Notes: a model not told the origin generated them from the sequence alone. Counted from the first letter of the stretch, positions 1 through 10,200 are shown. The stretch is DNA of 64,000 bases from Streptacidiphilus sp. P02-A3a (GCF_014084105.1 NZ_CP048289.1:8565922-8629921), one strand, 5' to 3'. Program-made: numbers and translations.

Positions 1-1
1 A

Positions 2-265
2 CCGGAGCTGTACGTGAACCTGCTGGCGACCGACCGACGGCACGAGGGCCGGGGCGTCGGCGCGGCGCTGCTGGACGAGGCCCGCGCGGAGGCCCGGCGG
101 CGCGGCCTGCCGCTGCTGCGGGTGGACTGCTTCGCGGGCGACGACCAGAAGCTGGTGGGCTACTACCGGAGCCAGGGCTTCGCCGAGGTCGGCCCGTTCA
201 CCGTCCGCCGGGCGGGCCTGCCGGACTGGCCGGGGATGCTGCTGGCCCAGCGCCTGGACCGGTAG
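2..265 (+). CDS. GNAT family N-acetyltransferase, C-terminal part
   Basis: Partial gene: the reading frame is open to the left edge, so the N-terminus lies outside the window. The visible 87 residues hold the acetyl-CoA binding part of the GNAT fold: the loop R-x-x-G-x-G at RHEGRGVGAALLDEA, followed by the helix ARAEARRRGL and the terminal strand LLRVDCFAGDD, then YYRSQGF, typical of the last helix of the fold. The family transfers an acetyl group from acetyl-CoA to an amine; the substrate cannot be read here. It is convergent with the MFS exporter gene and is followed by a strong hairpin. Confidence 0.8.
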   Translation, partial: PELYVNLLATDRRHEGRGVGAALLDEARAEARRRGLPLLRVDCFAGDDQKLVGYYRSQGFAEVGPFTVRRAGLPDWPGMLLAQRLDR

Positions 266-322
266 CACTCGGACCGGCGGGCCCCGGACCGGCGGCGCGG
301 ACCGCCGCGCCGGTCGCGTACC

Positions 323-368
323 AGCCCGGTGATCCTGCCCGCAGGCGGTCGGGCGGGATCACCGGGCT
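323..368. terminator. Bidirectional terminator between the acetyltransferase and MFS genes
   Basis: An 18-base inverted repeat with one mismatch (arms 323-340 and 351-368, loop 10) sits 2 bases beyond the MFS stop codon and 57 bases after the acetyltransferase stop. Placement between convergent genes suits termination in both directions. Confidence 0.8.
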
Positions 369-370
369 GG

Positions 371-1876
371 TCAGGCCTGCCGGGGCACGAACGCGATCAG
401 CTGGTGCTCGGGACCGCGTTGCAGGTCGAAGCTCAGCCGCAGGTTGCCGATCCGGGCGATCACCACGCCGATCACGGCGGCGGCGAGGGTCGAGATCAGC
501 CCGCAGATCAACAGCCCGACCCGCGGCCCGTACTGCTCGGTGATCCAGCCGACCAGCGGCGCGCCCAGCGGCGTCCCGCCCGCGAACACCATCATGTACA
601 GGCTCATCACACGGCCGCGCATGGCCGGGGTGGTCCGCAGCTGGATCAGCGAGTTCGCCGCCGTGTTCAGGGTCAGCCCGAACATCCCGACCAGGGTCAG
701 CAGCGCCGCGAAGAGCCAGTAGGACGGCGCGAATCCGGCGACCGTCTCCAGCACGCCGAAGGCCAGCGCCGCGCCGACCAGCAGCCGCAGCCGAGGCTTG
801 GCGCGCCGGGCCGCGAGCAGCGCACCGACCAGCGAGCCGACCGCCATCGAGGTGTTCAGCAGCCCGTACAGGCCCGGTCCCACGTGGAAGACGTGGTACG
901 CGAAGGCGGACAGGATGATCGCGAAGTTGAAGCCGAAGGTCCCGATGAAGCCGACCAGGACGATCGGCCAGATCAGGTCGGGGCGCCCGGCGACGTAGTG
1001 GAGTCCGGCCCGCAGCTGCCCCTTCTCCCGGGGCTGCTTCGGGTAGGGGTGCAGCTCCGAGCCGCGCATGGCGAGCAGCCCGAGGATGACCGCCGCGAAG
1101 GAGGCCGCGTTGATCGCGAAGGCCCAGCCGGTCCCGAAGGCGGCCATCAGGCCACCGGCGACGGCCGGGCCGATCAGCCGCGCGGTCTGGAAGTTGGCCG
1201 CGTTCAGGCTGACCGCGTTGCCGAGGTCCTTCTTGCCGACCATCTCCGCCACGAAGGTCTGCCGGGTCGGGTTGTCCACCACCGTGACCATGCCGAGCAG
1301 GAACGCCAGCAGGTAGATGTGCCAGACCTGGACCACGCCGGTCAGCGTCAGCACCGCGAGCACGGCGGCGAGCACGCCCATCGCGCCCTGGGTGGCGACC
1401 AGCAGCTTCCGCTTGGGGAAGCGATCCGACAGCACCCCGCCGTAGAGGCCGAACAGCAGCATCGGCAGGAACTGCATGGCGGTGGTGATACCGACCGCGA
1501 AGGCGCTGCCGGTGAGGCTGAGGACCAGCCAGTCCTGGGCGACGCGCTGGATCCAGGTCCCGGAGTTGGAGACCACCTGGCCGAGGAAGAAGTAGCGGTA
1601 GTTGCGGTTGCTCAGTGCGGAGAACATTCCGCCGCGCTTGCCCTTGGCGGGCCGGTCCTCGACCGGCTGGGCGGCGGTGTTCCGGAGCGCCGACGGCCGG
1701 TCGGCCGGGGTCGGCGCGGTGCGTTCGTCGGGGTCGTCGTCGGCGGGGACGACGAGCGGCGAAGCGAGTGGCGCGTCAGCGGTGTCGGCCTCGGAGGCGA
1801 GGCCGCTGGTGCTGAGGGGGCTGCTGGGGTTGGTAGGACGTATGGGCTCTGTGGTGGCTCCGGTCAGCGATGGCAA
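371..1876 (-). CDS. MFS transporter (DHA3-like drug/siderophore exporter)
   Basis: A 501-residue integral membrane protein of the major facilitator superfamily. A polar N-terminal tail of about 85 residues precedes a run of hydrophobic helices that begins at NRNYRYFFLGQVVSNSGTWI, the usual opening of the enterobactin-exporter-like (DHA3) group. The conserved loop DRFPKRKLL between helices 2 and 3 is present. The TTG start has an AGGGGA ribosome site ten bases upstream. It lies 31 bases downstream of a MarR gene on the same strand and is probably co-transcribed with it and repressed by it. The likely role is proton-driven export of a toxic small molecule; the substrate is unknown. Confidence 0.88.
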   Translation of the reverse strand: MPSLTGATTEPIRPTNPSSPLSTSGLASEADTADAPLASPLVVPADDDPDERTAPTPADRPSALRNTAAQPVEDRPAKGKRGGMFSALSNRNYRYFFLGQVVSNSGTWIQRVAQDWLVLSLTGSAFAVGITTAMQFLPMLLFGLYGGVLSDRFPKRKLLVATQGAMGVLAAVLAVLTLTGVVQVWHIYLLAFLLGMVTVVDNPTRQTFVAEMVGKKDLGNAVSLNAANFQTARLIGPAVAGGLMAAFGTGWAFAINAASFAAVILGLLAMRGSELHPYPKQPREKGQLRAGLHYVAGRPDLIWPIVLVGFIGTFGFNFAIILSAFAYHVFHVGPGLYGLLNTSMAVGSLVGALLAARRAKPRLRLLVGAALAFGVLETVAGFAPSYWLFAALLTLVGMFGLTLNTAANSLIQLRTTPAMRGRVMSLYMMVFAGGTPLGAPLVGWITEQYGPRVGLLICGLISTLAAAVIGVVIARIGNLRLSFDLQRGPEHQLIAFVPRQA

Positions 1877-1907
1877 TAGCTTGGTTCCCCTGGTGTGTAG
1901 CGGTGGA

Positions 1908-2342
1908 TCAGAGTTGTGCGAGGCGCTCCAGCACCGGCGCGGCGGCCCGCAGGACCGCCCACTCCTCCGGCGTGAGGCCGGTGGCGAGATCGGCCAGCCA
2001 GGCGTCGCGCTTGGCCCGGCTCTGCTCGATGATGCTCTCGGCCTGCTCGGTACTGCTGACGACGACCTGCCGCCGGTCGTCGGGGTGCGGTTCGCGCCGC
2101 ACCAGGCCCTTCTCCTCCAGCATCGCGATGATCCTGGTCATCGACGGCGGCTGGACGTGTTCCTTGCGCGCGAGTTCCCCCGGCGTGGCGCTGCCGCAGC
2201 GCGCCAGCGTCGCCATGACCTGCATCTCGGTAGGTGTCAGCGACTCCTCGACGCGCTGGTTGCGCAGGCGGCGGGAGAGTCGCATCACGGCGGAGCGGAG
2301 CGTGCTGACGGCAGCCGCGTCGCTCTCGGAGAGGTCTGGCAT
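1908..2342 (-). CDS. MarR family transcriptional regulator
   Basis: A 144-residue winged-helix protein of normal MarR length. The segment LTPTEMQVMATLARCGSATP starts the DNA-binding domain, recognition-helix residues follow at PPSMTRIIAMLEEKGLV, and the wing is RREPHPDDRRQVVV, where the D-x-R motif is the MarR hallmark. The gene precedes the MFS exporter on the same strand with a 31-base gap, the common arrangement of a local repressor with its efflux pump. A palindrome in its promoter region suggests autoregulation. Confidence 0.92.
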   Translation of the reverse strand: MPDLSESDAAAVSTLRSAVMRLSRRLRNQRVEESLTPTEMQVMATLARCGSATPGELARKEHVQPPSMTRIIAMLEEKGLVRREPHPDDRRQVVVSSTEQAESIIEQSRAKRDAWLADLATGLTPEEWAVLRAAAPVLERLAQL

Positions 2343-2358
2343 AGTCCTTAGCTTAGCT

Positions 2359-2375
2359 CATTACCTAGACTAATG
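2359..2375. promoter_or_regulatory. Probable MarR operator
   Basis: The palindrome CATTA-7 bases-TAATG lies 17 bases upstream of the marR start codon in an AT-rich patch that stands out from the surrounding GC-rich DNA. Position and symmetry fit the binding site of a MarR dimer controlling the marR-MFS operon. This is inference from sequence only. Confidence 0.5.
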
Positions 2376-2440
2376 AACGCCGTGGAACGCCCACGTGTCC
2401 AAAGCCACACCAGCCCCAGCGCTGCGCCGGGAACGCGAAC

Positions 2441-2472
2441 GGTCCCGCCCCCGGACGTCCGGGGGCGGGACC
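2441..2472. terminator. Terminator of the purine permease gene
   Basis: A perfect 16-base inverted repeat with no unpaired spacer (arms 2441-2456 and 2457-2472) lies 18 bases past the permease stop codon. Loop closure would open the central bases. It separates the permease 3' end from the marR promoter. Confidence 0.85.
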
Positions 2473-2489
2473 GCTGCTGCCGGGTGCCG

Positions 2490-3947
2490 CTACTTGGCCA
2501 GCCCCAGGGCGGGCATCAGGTAGTAGAAGGCGAAGACCGCGCCGACGACGTAGAGCGCGACCGGGACCTCGCGCCAGCGGCCGGTGGCGATCTTCAGCAC
2601 GCAGAAGACCAGGAAGCCGATGCCGATGCCGTTGGTGATGCTGTAGGTGAACGGCATGATCACCATGGTCAGGAAGGCCGGGATGGCGATGGTGAAGTCC
2701 GACCAGTCGATGTCCCGGATGCCGTTGGACAGGATCAGGAAGCCGACCACGACCAGCGCCGGGGTGGCCGCCTGGGTCGGCACCATGGTCGCCAGCGGGG
2801 TCAGGAACAGCGACACCACGAAGAACAGCCCGGTGACGACGCTGGCCAGACCGGTCCGCGCACCCTCGCCGACGCCGGAGGTGGACTCCACGAAGCAGGT
2901 GTTGGCCGAGCTGGAGGTGACCCCGCCGAGGGCGGTGGCCACACCGTCGATCATCAGCACCTTGCTCATGCCGGGCAGGTTGCCCTCGGAGTCCAGCAGG
3001 TGGGCCTCGTCGCTGACGCCGAGGATGGTGCCCATCGCGTCGAAGAAGCAGGACAGCAGCACGGTGAAGACGAACAGGATCCCGGTGAGCAGGCCCACCT
3101 GGTGGAACCCGCCGAACAGGCTGACCTTGCCGAGCAGCCCGAAGTCCGGCGTGGAGACCAGGCTGTGCGGCACCACCGGGACGGTCAGGCCCCACTCCGA
3201 GGGCGAGATCGTGGCGACCTTGTCGACCACGACCGCGACGACGGTGGTCACCACGATGCTGATCAGGATCGCCCCGGGGACCTTGCGGACCACCAGGATC
3301 AGCGTCAGCAGCGCGCAGAGCACGAACATCAGCACCGGCCAGCCGTCCAGGTGGCCGTTGCCGCCGAGCTGGAGCGGGACGGTGGTCTGCGCCGCGTCCG
3401 GGATCCGGGTGACGAAGCCGCCGTCGACGAAGCCGATCAGGCAGATGAACAGGCCGATGCCGATGGCGATCGCCTTCCGCAGCCCGAGCGGGACCGCGTT
3501 CATGACCCGCTCGCGCAGCCCGGTGGCGACCAGCAGCATGATCGCCAGACCGGCCAGGACCACCATGCCCATCGCGTCCGGCCAGGTCATCTTGGGCGCC
3601 AGCTGGAGCGAGACGATGCTGTTGGTGCCGAGCCCGGCGGCCAGCGCCAGCGGCACGTTGCCGATGACGCCCATCAGCAGCGTGGTCAGCGCGGCGGTGA
3701 GCACGGTCGCGGTGACCAGCTGCCCGCTGTTCAGGTGGTGGCCGTACTTGTCCACGCCCGAGGACAGGATGATCGGGTTCAGCACGATGATGTAGGCCAT
3801 CGTGAAGAAGGTGGCCGCGCCACCCCGGATCTCCCGGACCACGGAGGAACCGCGCTCGGAGATCTTGAAGTAGCGGTCGACGGCGTTACGGGGCGGGGTC
3901 GGCCCCGAATCGGGCGACTGCGCCTGGGCGGCGGCCACGGATGACAT
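2490..3947 (-). CDS. NCS2 family purine permease (AzgA/PbuG type)
   Basis: A 485-residue polytopic membrane protein. The N-terminal stretch VVREIRGGAATFFTMAYIIV and the following NPIIL are typical of the AzgA/PbuG branch of NCS2 permeases, which import adenine, guanine or hypoxanthine with protons. The segment ADLGTNS-like AAGLGTNSIV and the later GVTSSSANTCFVESTSGVGE match the conserved helices that form the substrate site in this family. AAGGAA lies 9-14 bases ahead of the ATG start. It is followed by a strong hairpin and is divergent from the DUF2530 gene, a neighbour it also has in other streptomycetes as far as I recall. Confidence 0.88.
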   Translation of the reverse strand: MSSVAAAQAQSPDSGPTPPRNAVDRYFKISERGSSVVREIRGGAATFFTMAYIIVLNPIILSSGVDKYGHHLNSGQLVTATVLTAALTTLLMGVIGNVPLALAAGLGTNSIVSLQLAPKMTWPDAMGMVVLAGLAIMLLVATGLRERVMNAVPLGLRKAIAIGIGLFICLIGFVDGGFVTRIPDAAQTTVPLQLGGNGHLDGWPVLMFVLCALLTLILVVRKVPGAILISIVVTTVVAVVVDKVATISPSEWGLTVPVVPHSLVSTPDFGLLGKVSLFGGFHQVGLLTGILFVFTVLLSCFFDAMGTILGVSDEAHLLDSEGNLPGMSKVLMIDGVATALGGVTSSSANTCFVESTSGVGEGARTGLASVVTGLFFVVSLFLTPLATMVPTQAATPALVVVGFLILSNGIRDIDWSDFTIAIPAFLTMVIMPFTYSITNGIGIGFLVFCVLKIATGRWREVPVALYVVGAVFAFYYLMPALGLAK

Positions 3948-4164
3948 TGCGCACTGTTCCTTAGCGGGGTGGGGGCCCGTGGGGGGTGGACCTCGAATTG
4001 ATGGGCGGCGAACTTGTCAGTACAGGGACAGTCAAGAAGACGCGCCGCTCCATCCGGAATCGTCAGTATGAATCCTATAAACGAGTCGGGCCATCTGCGC
4101 GCGTAGACTGGACGTTCCTCCATATGGGTGAGCCTCCCCGCGCCGGTCAACGCCCCCGTACCCT

Positions 4165-4464
4165 GTGTCCGTGAAGGTTCCCCTGAAGACGGCCAAGCTC
4201 CCCTCCGCGCCTCCCATGGAGGCCAACGACGTGGCCATCGTCACCGGCGGCACGGTGCTCTGGCTGGTCGGCTTCGTGGTCCTGCTCCCGTTCCACGGCT
4301 GGCTGTCCCGGCACGGCCACACCGACTGGCTGTGGACCTGCCTCGCCGGGTTCGGCCTCGGCCTGATCGGCGTCTGGTACTGCCGCGCCCGGCGCGCCGC
4401 CATCGCCCGCTCCCGGGCGGCGGCCGAGACCGGCCCGGAGCCGGGCGCCGAGCCGACCGCCTGA
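4165..4464 (+). CDS. DUF2530 small membrane protein
   Basis: A 99-residue protein with two hydrophobic helices (VAIVTGGTVLWLVGFVVLLP and LWTCLAGFGLGLIGVWYC) joined by a short polar loop, preceded by PPMEANDVAIV, the conserved start of the DUF2530 family. Function is unknown. The GTG at the start could be replaced by a second GTG six bases later. The stop codon lies inside a run of 13-base tandem repeats, so the C-terminal tail may vary in length between strains. Confidence 0.8.
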   Translation: MSVKVPLKTAKLPSAPPMEANDVAIVTGGTVLWLVGFVVLLPFHGWLSRHGHTDWLWTCLAGFGLGLIGVWYCRARRAAIARSRAAAETGPEPGAEPTA

Positions 4465-4512
4465 CCGGACCGCCGAACCGGACCGCCCGACCGGACCGCC
4501 TGACCGGACCGG
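4462..4512. repeat. Tandem 13-base repeat after DUF2530
   Basis: Four imperfect copies of TGACCGGACCGCC run from 4462 to 4512. The first copy contains the DUF2530 stop codon. A similar TGACCGG-based repeat carries the stop codon of the next gene. Confidence 0.75.
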
Positions 4513-4590
4513 CCGCCGCGCCCGGACGGCGGTTGCCGGTCGGCCTACGCCCGGGGGCGGAGCGGCACCGGCGCGCCTAGGGTCGGCAGC

Positions 4591-6987
4591 ATGACCGCAC
4601 CCCTGCCGGGCCTCAGCTCCACCGAGGTCGCCGAACGCGTCACGCGCGGCGAGGTCAACGACGTACCGGTGCGCTCCAGCCGCTCCGCGGCCGAGATCGT
4701 CCGCAGCAACGTGCTGACCCGGTTCAACGCGATCATCGGCTGCCTGTTCGCGGTGATCGTGGTGGTCGGCCCGCCGCAGGACGGCCTGTTCGGCTTCGTC
4801 ATCATCGCCAACACCGGCATCGGGATCTTCCAGGAGCTGCGCGCCAAGCACACCCTGGACAGCCTCGCCGTGGTCGGCGAGTCCCGGCCCCGGGTCCGCC
4901 GCGAGGGCCGCACCGTGGAGCTGACCAACGGCGAGATCGTCCTCGGCGACCTGGTCGAGCTCGGCTCCGGCGACAAGGTCACCGTGGACGGCGAGGTCGC
5001 CGAGGCCGACGGGCTGGAGATCGACGAGTCGCTGCTGACCGGCGAGGCCGACCCGGTGCACAAGCGTCCCGGCGACCCGGTGATGTCCGGCAGCTTCGTG
5101 GTCGCCGGATCCGGCGCGTTCACCACCACCCGGGTCGGCCGCGAGGCGTACGCCGCGCAGCTGGCCGAGGAGGCCAGCCGGTTCACCCTGGTCTCCTCCG
5201 AGCTGCGCACCGGCATCGACACGATCCTGCGCTACATCACCTGGATGCTGCTGCCGACCGCGCTCGGCCTGATCCTCAGCCAGCTGTACGTCGAGCGCAG
5301 CGACGTCGCCGAGGCGGTCCGCCGGATGGTCGCCGGGATCGTCCCGATGGTCCCGGAGGGGCTGGTGCTGCTGACCTCGGTCGCCTTCGCCATCGGGGTG
5401 ATCCGGCTGGGCCGCCGTCAGTGCCTGGTCCAGGAGCTGCCCGCGATCGAGGGGCTGGCCCGGGTGGACACCGTCTGCCTGGACAAGACCGGGACGCTCA
5501 CCGAGGGCGGCATGGACGTGGCCGAGCTGCGGATGCTCAAGGACCCCGACCGGCCGGACGGCGACGCGGCCCGGGCCCGGGTGGAGCAGGTGCTGGGCCG
5601 CCTCGGCAGCGCCGACCCGCGCCCCAACGCCAGCCTCCAGGCGATCATCGACGCCTACCCGGCCCAGTCGGGCTGGGAGCTGCTACAGGCGGCGCAGTTC
5701 TCCTCGGCGCGCAAGTGGTCCGGCGCGTCGCTGCGCGGCCCGGACGGCGAGACCGCCAGCTGGCTGCTCGGCGCGCCGGACGTGCTGCTGCCGTCCGGCG
5801 ATCCGGCGCTGGTCGAGGTGGACGAGCTGGGCGCACAGGGCCTGCGGGTGCTGCTGCTCGGCCGCACCGCCACCCCGCTGGACGACGCCGACCCGGCGGT
5901 CGGCCTGGAACCGCAGGCGCTGCTGGTGCTGCGGCAGCGGCTGCGCCCGGACGCCGCCCGCACCCTGCGCTACTTCGAGCAGCAGCGGGTCTCCGCCAAG
6001 GTCATCTCCGGCGACAACGCGGTCTCGGTCGGCGCGGTCGCCGGTTCGCTCGGCCTGCCCGGCGCGGACGACCCGATCGACGCCCGCACCCTGCCCGATG
6101 ACCGCGAGGCACTGGCCGAGGTGGTCGAGCGGCACTCGGTGTTCGGCCGGGTGACCCCGCAGCAGAAGCGGGACCTGGTGCGGGGGCTCCAGTCCCGGGG
6201 CCACCACGTGGCGATGACCGGCGACGGCGTCAACGACGTGCTCGCGCTGAAGGACGCCGACATCGGCGTGGCCATGGGCGCGGGCAGCGAGGCGACCCGG
6301 GCGGTCGCGCAGATCGTGCTGCTGGACAACAGCTTCTCGACGCTGCCGCTGGTGGTCGCCGAGGGCCGCCGGGTGATCGGCAACATCGAGCGGGTGGCCA
6401 ACCTCTTCCTGGTGAAGACGGTCTACTCGGTACTGCTGGCACTGCTGGTGATCATCACCCGGGTGCCGTACCCGTTCCTGCCGCGCCACTCCACCGTGCT
6501 CAGCGGGCTCACCATCGGCATCCCGGCGTTCTTCCTGGCCCTGGCACCCAACAACGAGCGGGCCCGCACCGGCTTCGTCCGCCGGGTACTGCGGTTCGCC
6601 GTCCCGGCCGGGGTGATCGCGGGCAGCGCCGCCTTCACCACCTACCTGCTGGCCCGCGCCGACCACGCCACCGCGCAGGTCCCGGACACCAGCGTGACCA
6701 CGCTGACGTTGTTCCTGGTCGCGCTCTGGGCGCTGGCGATCATCGCCCGCCCGTACACCTGGTGGCGGGTGCTGCTGGTGCTGGCGATGGGCGGCTGCTT
6801 CGCCCTGGTGCTGGTGGTGCCGTGGCTGAAACGCTTCTTCCAACTCAGCCTGGAGGGCTGGCGCGACCCCTGGACCGCGGTGGCCGTGGCCGTGGTCGGC
6901 GGCCTGCTGCTGGAGCTCGTCTGGAGCTACCTGCGGCACCACCCGGACACCCCGGCCGCGGCCCCCCGCCGACCGGCGGAGGGCTGA
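4591..6987 (+). CDS. Cation-translocating P-type ATPase (HAD-IC superfamily)
   Basis: A 798-residue membrane ATPase. The phosphorylation motif DKTGTLTE has its aspartate at residue 298; the actuator motif appears as LTGEADP (E-A instead of the usual E-S); PMVPEGLVLL gives the PEGL motif of the ion-binding helix; and GDGVNDVLALKDADIGVAMG (from residue 544) is the hinge motif. There is no N-terminal heavy-metal domain and no CPC motif, so a copper or zinc exporter is unlikely. The PEGL form is closer to the E1-E2 cation ATPases found widely in actinomycetes with unknown ion. Six hydrophobic helices follow the hinge. The stop codon falls in a 15-base tandem repeat. Confidence 0.88.
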   Translation: MTAPLPGLSSTEVAERVTRGEVNDVPVRSSRSAAEIVRSNVLTRFNAIIGCLFAVIVVVGPPQDGLFGFVIIANTGIGIFQELRAKHTLDSLAVVGESRPRVRREGRTVELTNGEIVLGDLVELGSGDKVTVDGEVAEADGLEIDESLLTGEADPVHKRPGDPVMSGSFVVAGSGAFTTTRVGREAYAAQLAEEASRFTLVSSELRTGIDTILRYITWMLLPTALGLILSQLYVERSDVAEAVRRMVAGIVPMVPEGLVLLTSVAFAIGVIRLGRRQCLVQELPAIEGLARVDTVCLDKTGTLTEGGMDVAELRMLKDPDRPDGDAARARVEQVLGRLGSADPRPNASLQAIIDAYPAQSGWELLQAAQFSSARKWSGASLRGPDGETASWLLGAPDVLLPSGDPALVEVDELGAQGLRVLLLGRTATPLDDADPAVGLEPQALLVLRQRLRPDAARTLRYFEQQRVSAKVISGDNAVSVGAVAGSLGLPGADDPIDARTLPDDREALAEVVERHSVFGRVTPQQKRDLVRGLQSRGHHVAMTGDGVNDVLALKDADIGVAMGAGSEATRAVAQIVLLDNSFSTLPLVVAEGRRVIGNIERVANLFLVKTVYSVLLALLVIITRVPYPFLPRHSTVLSGLTIGIPAFFLALAPNNERARTGFVRRVLRFAVPAGVIAGSAAFTTYLLARADHATAQVPDTSVTTLTLFLVALWALAIIARPYTWWRVLLVLAMGGCFALVLVVPWLKRFFQLSLEGWRDPWTAVAVAVVGGLLLELVWSYLRHHPDTPAAAPRRPAEG

Positions 6988-7015
6988 CCGGCGGAGGGCT
7001 GACCGGCGGAGGGCC
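6971..7015. repeat. Three 15-base tandem repeats spanning the ATPase stop codon
   Basis: GACCGGCGGAGGGCT occurs at 6971, 6986 and 7001 (last base differs in the third copy). The stop codon is formed at the junction of copies one and two, so loss or gain of a unit leaves the protein end almost unchanged. Confidence 0.85.
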
Positions 7016-7200
7016 GACCGGCCGCAGGCGCTACCGGCTCACGCGCGGTCCCGAATCCACCCGGCCAGGTGCGGCCAGATTGAACGTGCCGGCCGTCTTC
7101 GAGCCTCCTCTCCCGCCCCGCACGGTTCTTCACCCCGGGTGGGTGGGCCGCGTTCGTCGCCGGTGTGCGGGCCGGCGAGTTCGAGGGGCAACCCCGCGAC

Positions 7201-7228
7201 CTGGGTGCATCCAACCGGATGCACCCAG
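7201..7228. terminator. Terminator between the ATPase and sacsin-like genes
   Basis: A perfect 12-base inverted repeat (7201-7212 and 7217-7228) with an AACC loop lies 26 bases beyond the stop codon of the sacsin-like gene and serves the two converging transcripts. Confidence 0.8.
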
Positions 7229-7254
7229 GGAGGACGGCCGCTCCGCTGATCCGC

Positions 7255-10200
7255 TCAGCGTTCGAAGTCCCGTGCCGCGCTGAGCTCGTAGGCACGGTCG
7301 GGGTCGGAGAGCACCGCCAGTACCTCGAACCGGCGGTGCCACTGACCGGCCGCCCAGGCCAGTCCGGCGGCCAGGCCCTCCGGCGTGGCCGCGTGCAGCG
7401 CGCCGTAGGGGACGGCGGAGGCGAACTCGTCCGGTTCCGACTCGTCCTCCGCCTCGGCCTCGGGGGCCGGGCTGTCGATGTCCCAGCGCCAGTCCACCGC
7501 CGCGTCCGCCCCGTCCGGGCCGACCACCAGCAGTTCCTCGTGCTCCTCGTAGACCTCGGGGCAGCCCGGCAGCAGCTCCCGGACGGCCTCGGGGACGCGG
7601 TGCACGGCGCCCTCGCTGAGCACCCGGCCGCCCGCGACCTCGCTGGCCAGCGAGACATGCAGGCGCTCGGCGAGGGCGGCGGCGAGCGCCGGGGCGACGG
7701 TGATCAGCGGGTAGTCGTCCAGCAACTGCACCAGGTCGGGCGCGTCGGCGACGACCGCGTCGGCGACATCCACCACCACCGTGTGCGCGGGGCGGCGGCG
7801 GGTCCGCGGATCCATCGGCGGCAGCGCCCTGACCTCCTCCGGCAGGGCGATCCGGGCCAACTCGACCTGGGCCAGCGCGCTGTACAGCCCATGAAGTTGA
7901 CGATGCGTCAATTCGCAGTCCGGGTCGCCCATCCGGTACAGCAGCTCGTCCGGGCCCTCGGTGTCGGCCAGCAGCGAGGCGAGCGTGGTGCGCACCCCGA
8001 GCGCGTGCAGGAACACCGGGTCCAGCGCCGTCCTGGCCTCCGGGTAGAGGCCGCGCAGCAGCGGATCGGCCCCGGCGGCGCGCAGCCCGGCCGGTCGGCG
8101 GCCGTCCAGCACCGGATGGTCGCGCAGCCACCAGGCGGTGTACGAGGGGACCTCGGCGGTGCTGCCGTCCGGCAGCAGCAGCCGGACCGGATGCACCACC
8201 GCGTCCCGCAGCGGCGGGGCCGCGAGCAGTGCCAGGGCCTGCGGCCAGGCGTCGTCGCCGACCAGGTCCAGGTCGCGGACCGCCAGCAGCTCGGCGGCCA
8301 CCGGCGGGACCTCCGGCACACCGGGACCCGCCGCGTCCGGATCGGGCCGCAGCTGCTCGGCGACCTCCTCGGCCCAGTCGGCGAAGCCCTCGGGCGCCTC
8401 GTCGAGCATGCCCCTGGCCTCGCCCCCGGCCGCGCGGTCGGGCGGGCTGGTGGGGTCGAGCCGGTCCAGGTCGTCCGGGTCGAGTACCACCTCCTCGGCG
8501 CGGACCAGGCCCAGGCTGTAGCCGACGCCGACCGCCCGGAGCACGTCCGCGCCCCAGCGCTCGGCCCACTCCTCGTCCAGGTAGACCGCGTCGTCCTCGT
8601 CCGCGATGGCGGCCAGCGGGCTGCCAGGGAGCACCAGTTCACCGGCGGCGACCAGCTCGCCGTCCTCGTCCGGCAGCGCCAGCCAGGCCAGCCAGGGGTA
8701 GGCGTCGGCGCCGGAGGCCAGGGCGCGCGGGTCGGCCGCGGCGTCCTCGGCGGCGCCACCGCCGCTCGGGCCGATCCCGGCGGCGCGGACGATCCGCAGC
8801 ACCGCCTCGGCGATCTCCTCCGCCTCGTCCTGGTCGTCGGTGTCGACCGAACGCAGTACCGCCGCCCGCAGCTCGGGCGTCTCCAGCACCCCGACCGGGG
8901 TGGCCACCCCGGCGCCCAGCTTCTCCAGCAGCGGGTGGGCCGCCTCCGGATGGACCAGCCGCAGCCCGAGCAGGGTCAGGTCCTCGGCCGACACCTCGGC
9001 GCCGCTGGGGACCAGTACCCGGCGCGGTCCGGTGACCTTGCGCCCGTCGGCGAGCGGGACCGGCAGCGCGCCCAGGGCGTCCCGGTCGGCGCCGAGCAGC
9101 GCCCCGTAGAGGTTGCGCCACCAGGCGGGCTCCCGGTCCAGGTTGGCGAGCTGGTCGACGGTCTCGGCCAGCGCCAGCCGCCGCACGCCGAGGGTGCGCA
9201 GCTCCTGGCGGCGCTCCAGACCGGCGGGCAGCAGCCCCGGCAGGACCTCCGCCAGGGCCCGGACGATCTCCGCGTCCGCGCCCTCCAGCAGCACCGCGTC
9301 CCGGGGGCGCAGCCCGCTCCGGCCCTCCAGCGCGCCCTGGCCCTCGGCGGCGGGCAGGAAGGGGACGTCCGGCAGCAGCCGCAGGATCGCCCGCCGCAGC
9401 CGGCCGTCCAACTCGCCCTGGCCCAGCGGGCCGGGCACCAGCCGCAGCCCGGCCGCGTCGGCGCCGCGTCCGCGCAGCAGCGCGGCGTACACCTCGGCGG
9501 CCCGCTCGACCAGGAAGTCGGTCAGCGGTCCCGGGGCGATGTGGCGGCGGGTGGAGTCCAGCGGGAAGGAGGCGATGAGCAGCGCGGGGACGCCCAGCGG
9601 CTCGTCGGTGGGGGTGGGCGCGTGCACGACGGCGGTGATCCCGGCCGCGCCGGTCGCGGTGGCCCCGAAGGGGTCGGCGTCGAGGGCGGCGAGGCCCGCC
9701 TCCAGCTCGTCCATGGTGCCGAAACCGGTCGGACCGCCCGTGCCCGCGCCCGCGTCGGCGGTCGCCCGCGCGGCGGGGGCGATCACCGCCCAGGTCACCG
9801 ACCAGTGCGGGCGGTGGCGTTCCTCGACCGTGCGGTCCCGCAGCAGCTCCGGCGCCAACTCGCCGCCCGCCGAGGCCACCTGCCAGCGGCGCTCGCCCGA
9901 CTCGTCGGCGACGACCACCACCGGGGGGCCGTCGAGGTCGGGCCCCGAGGGCTGTTCCCGCCGGGTCAGCCGCCGGACGTGGTCGCCGGTGTCCACCACC
10001 ACCTCGGTCAGCCCGCCGAGGGTCAGCAGCAGCGCGTCGTCGACCCCGGCGAGCAGCCGCCGGGTCAGATCCTCCGCCGCCGCGTCGCGCAGCGGCAGCA
10101 CCACCACCGTGTCGTAGCCCTCCGGCGGCGCGCCCTCGGCCGGGAACGGCAGCCGCAGCAGCGGCACGTGGCCGTCGCGGCGGCGCAACTCCTCGGCCAG

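Noticed and set aside
329-1879. Long open frame on the plus strand opposite the MFS gene
   Set aside because: The Gln/Arg/Gly-rich translation is the antisense image of a high-GC gene; the minus strand has clear MFS features.
3948-4164. Possible purine riboswitch upstream of the NCS2 permease
   Set aside because: No conserved purine aptamer core or P1-P3 layout could be found; only ordinary promoter-like bases are present.
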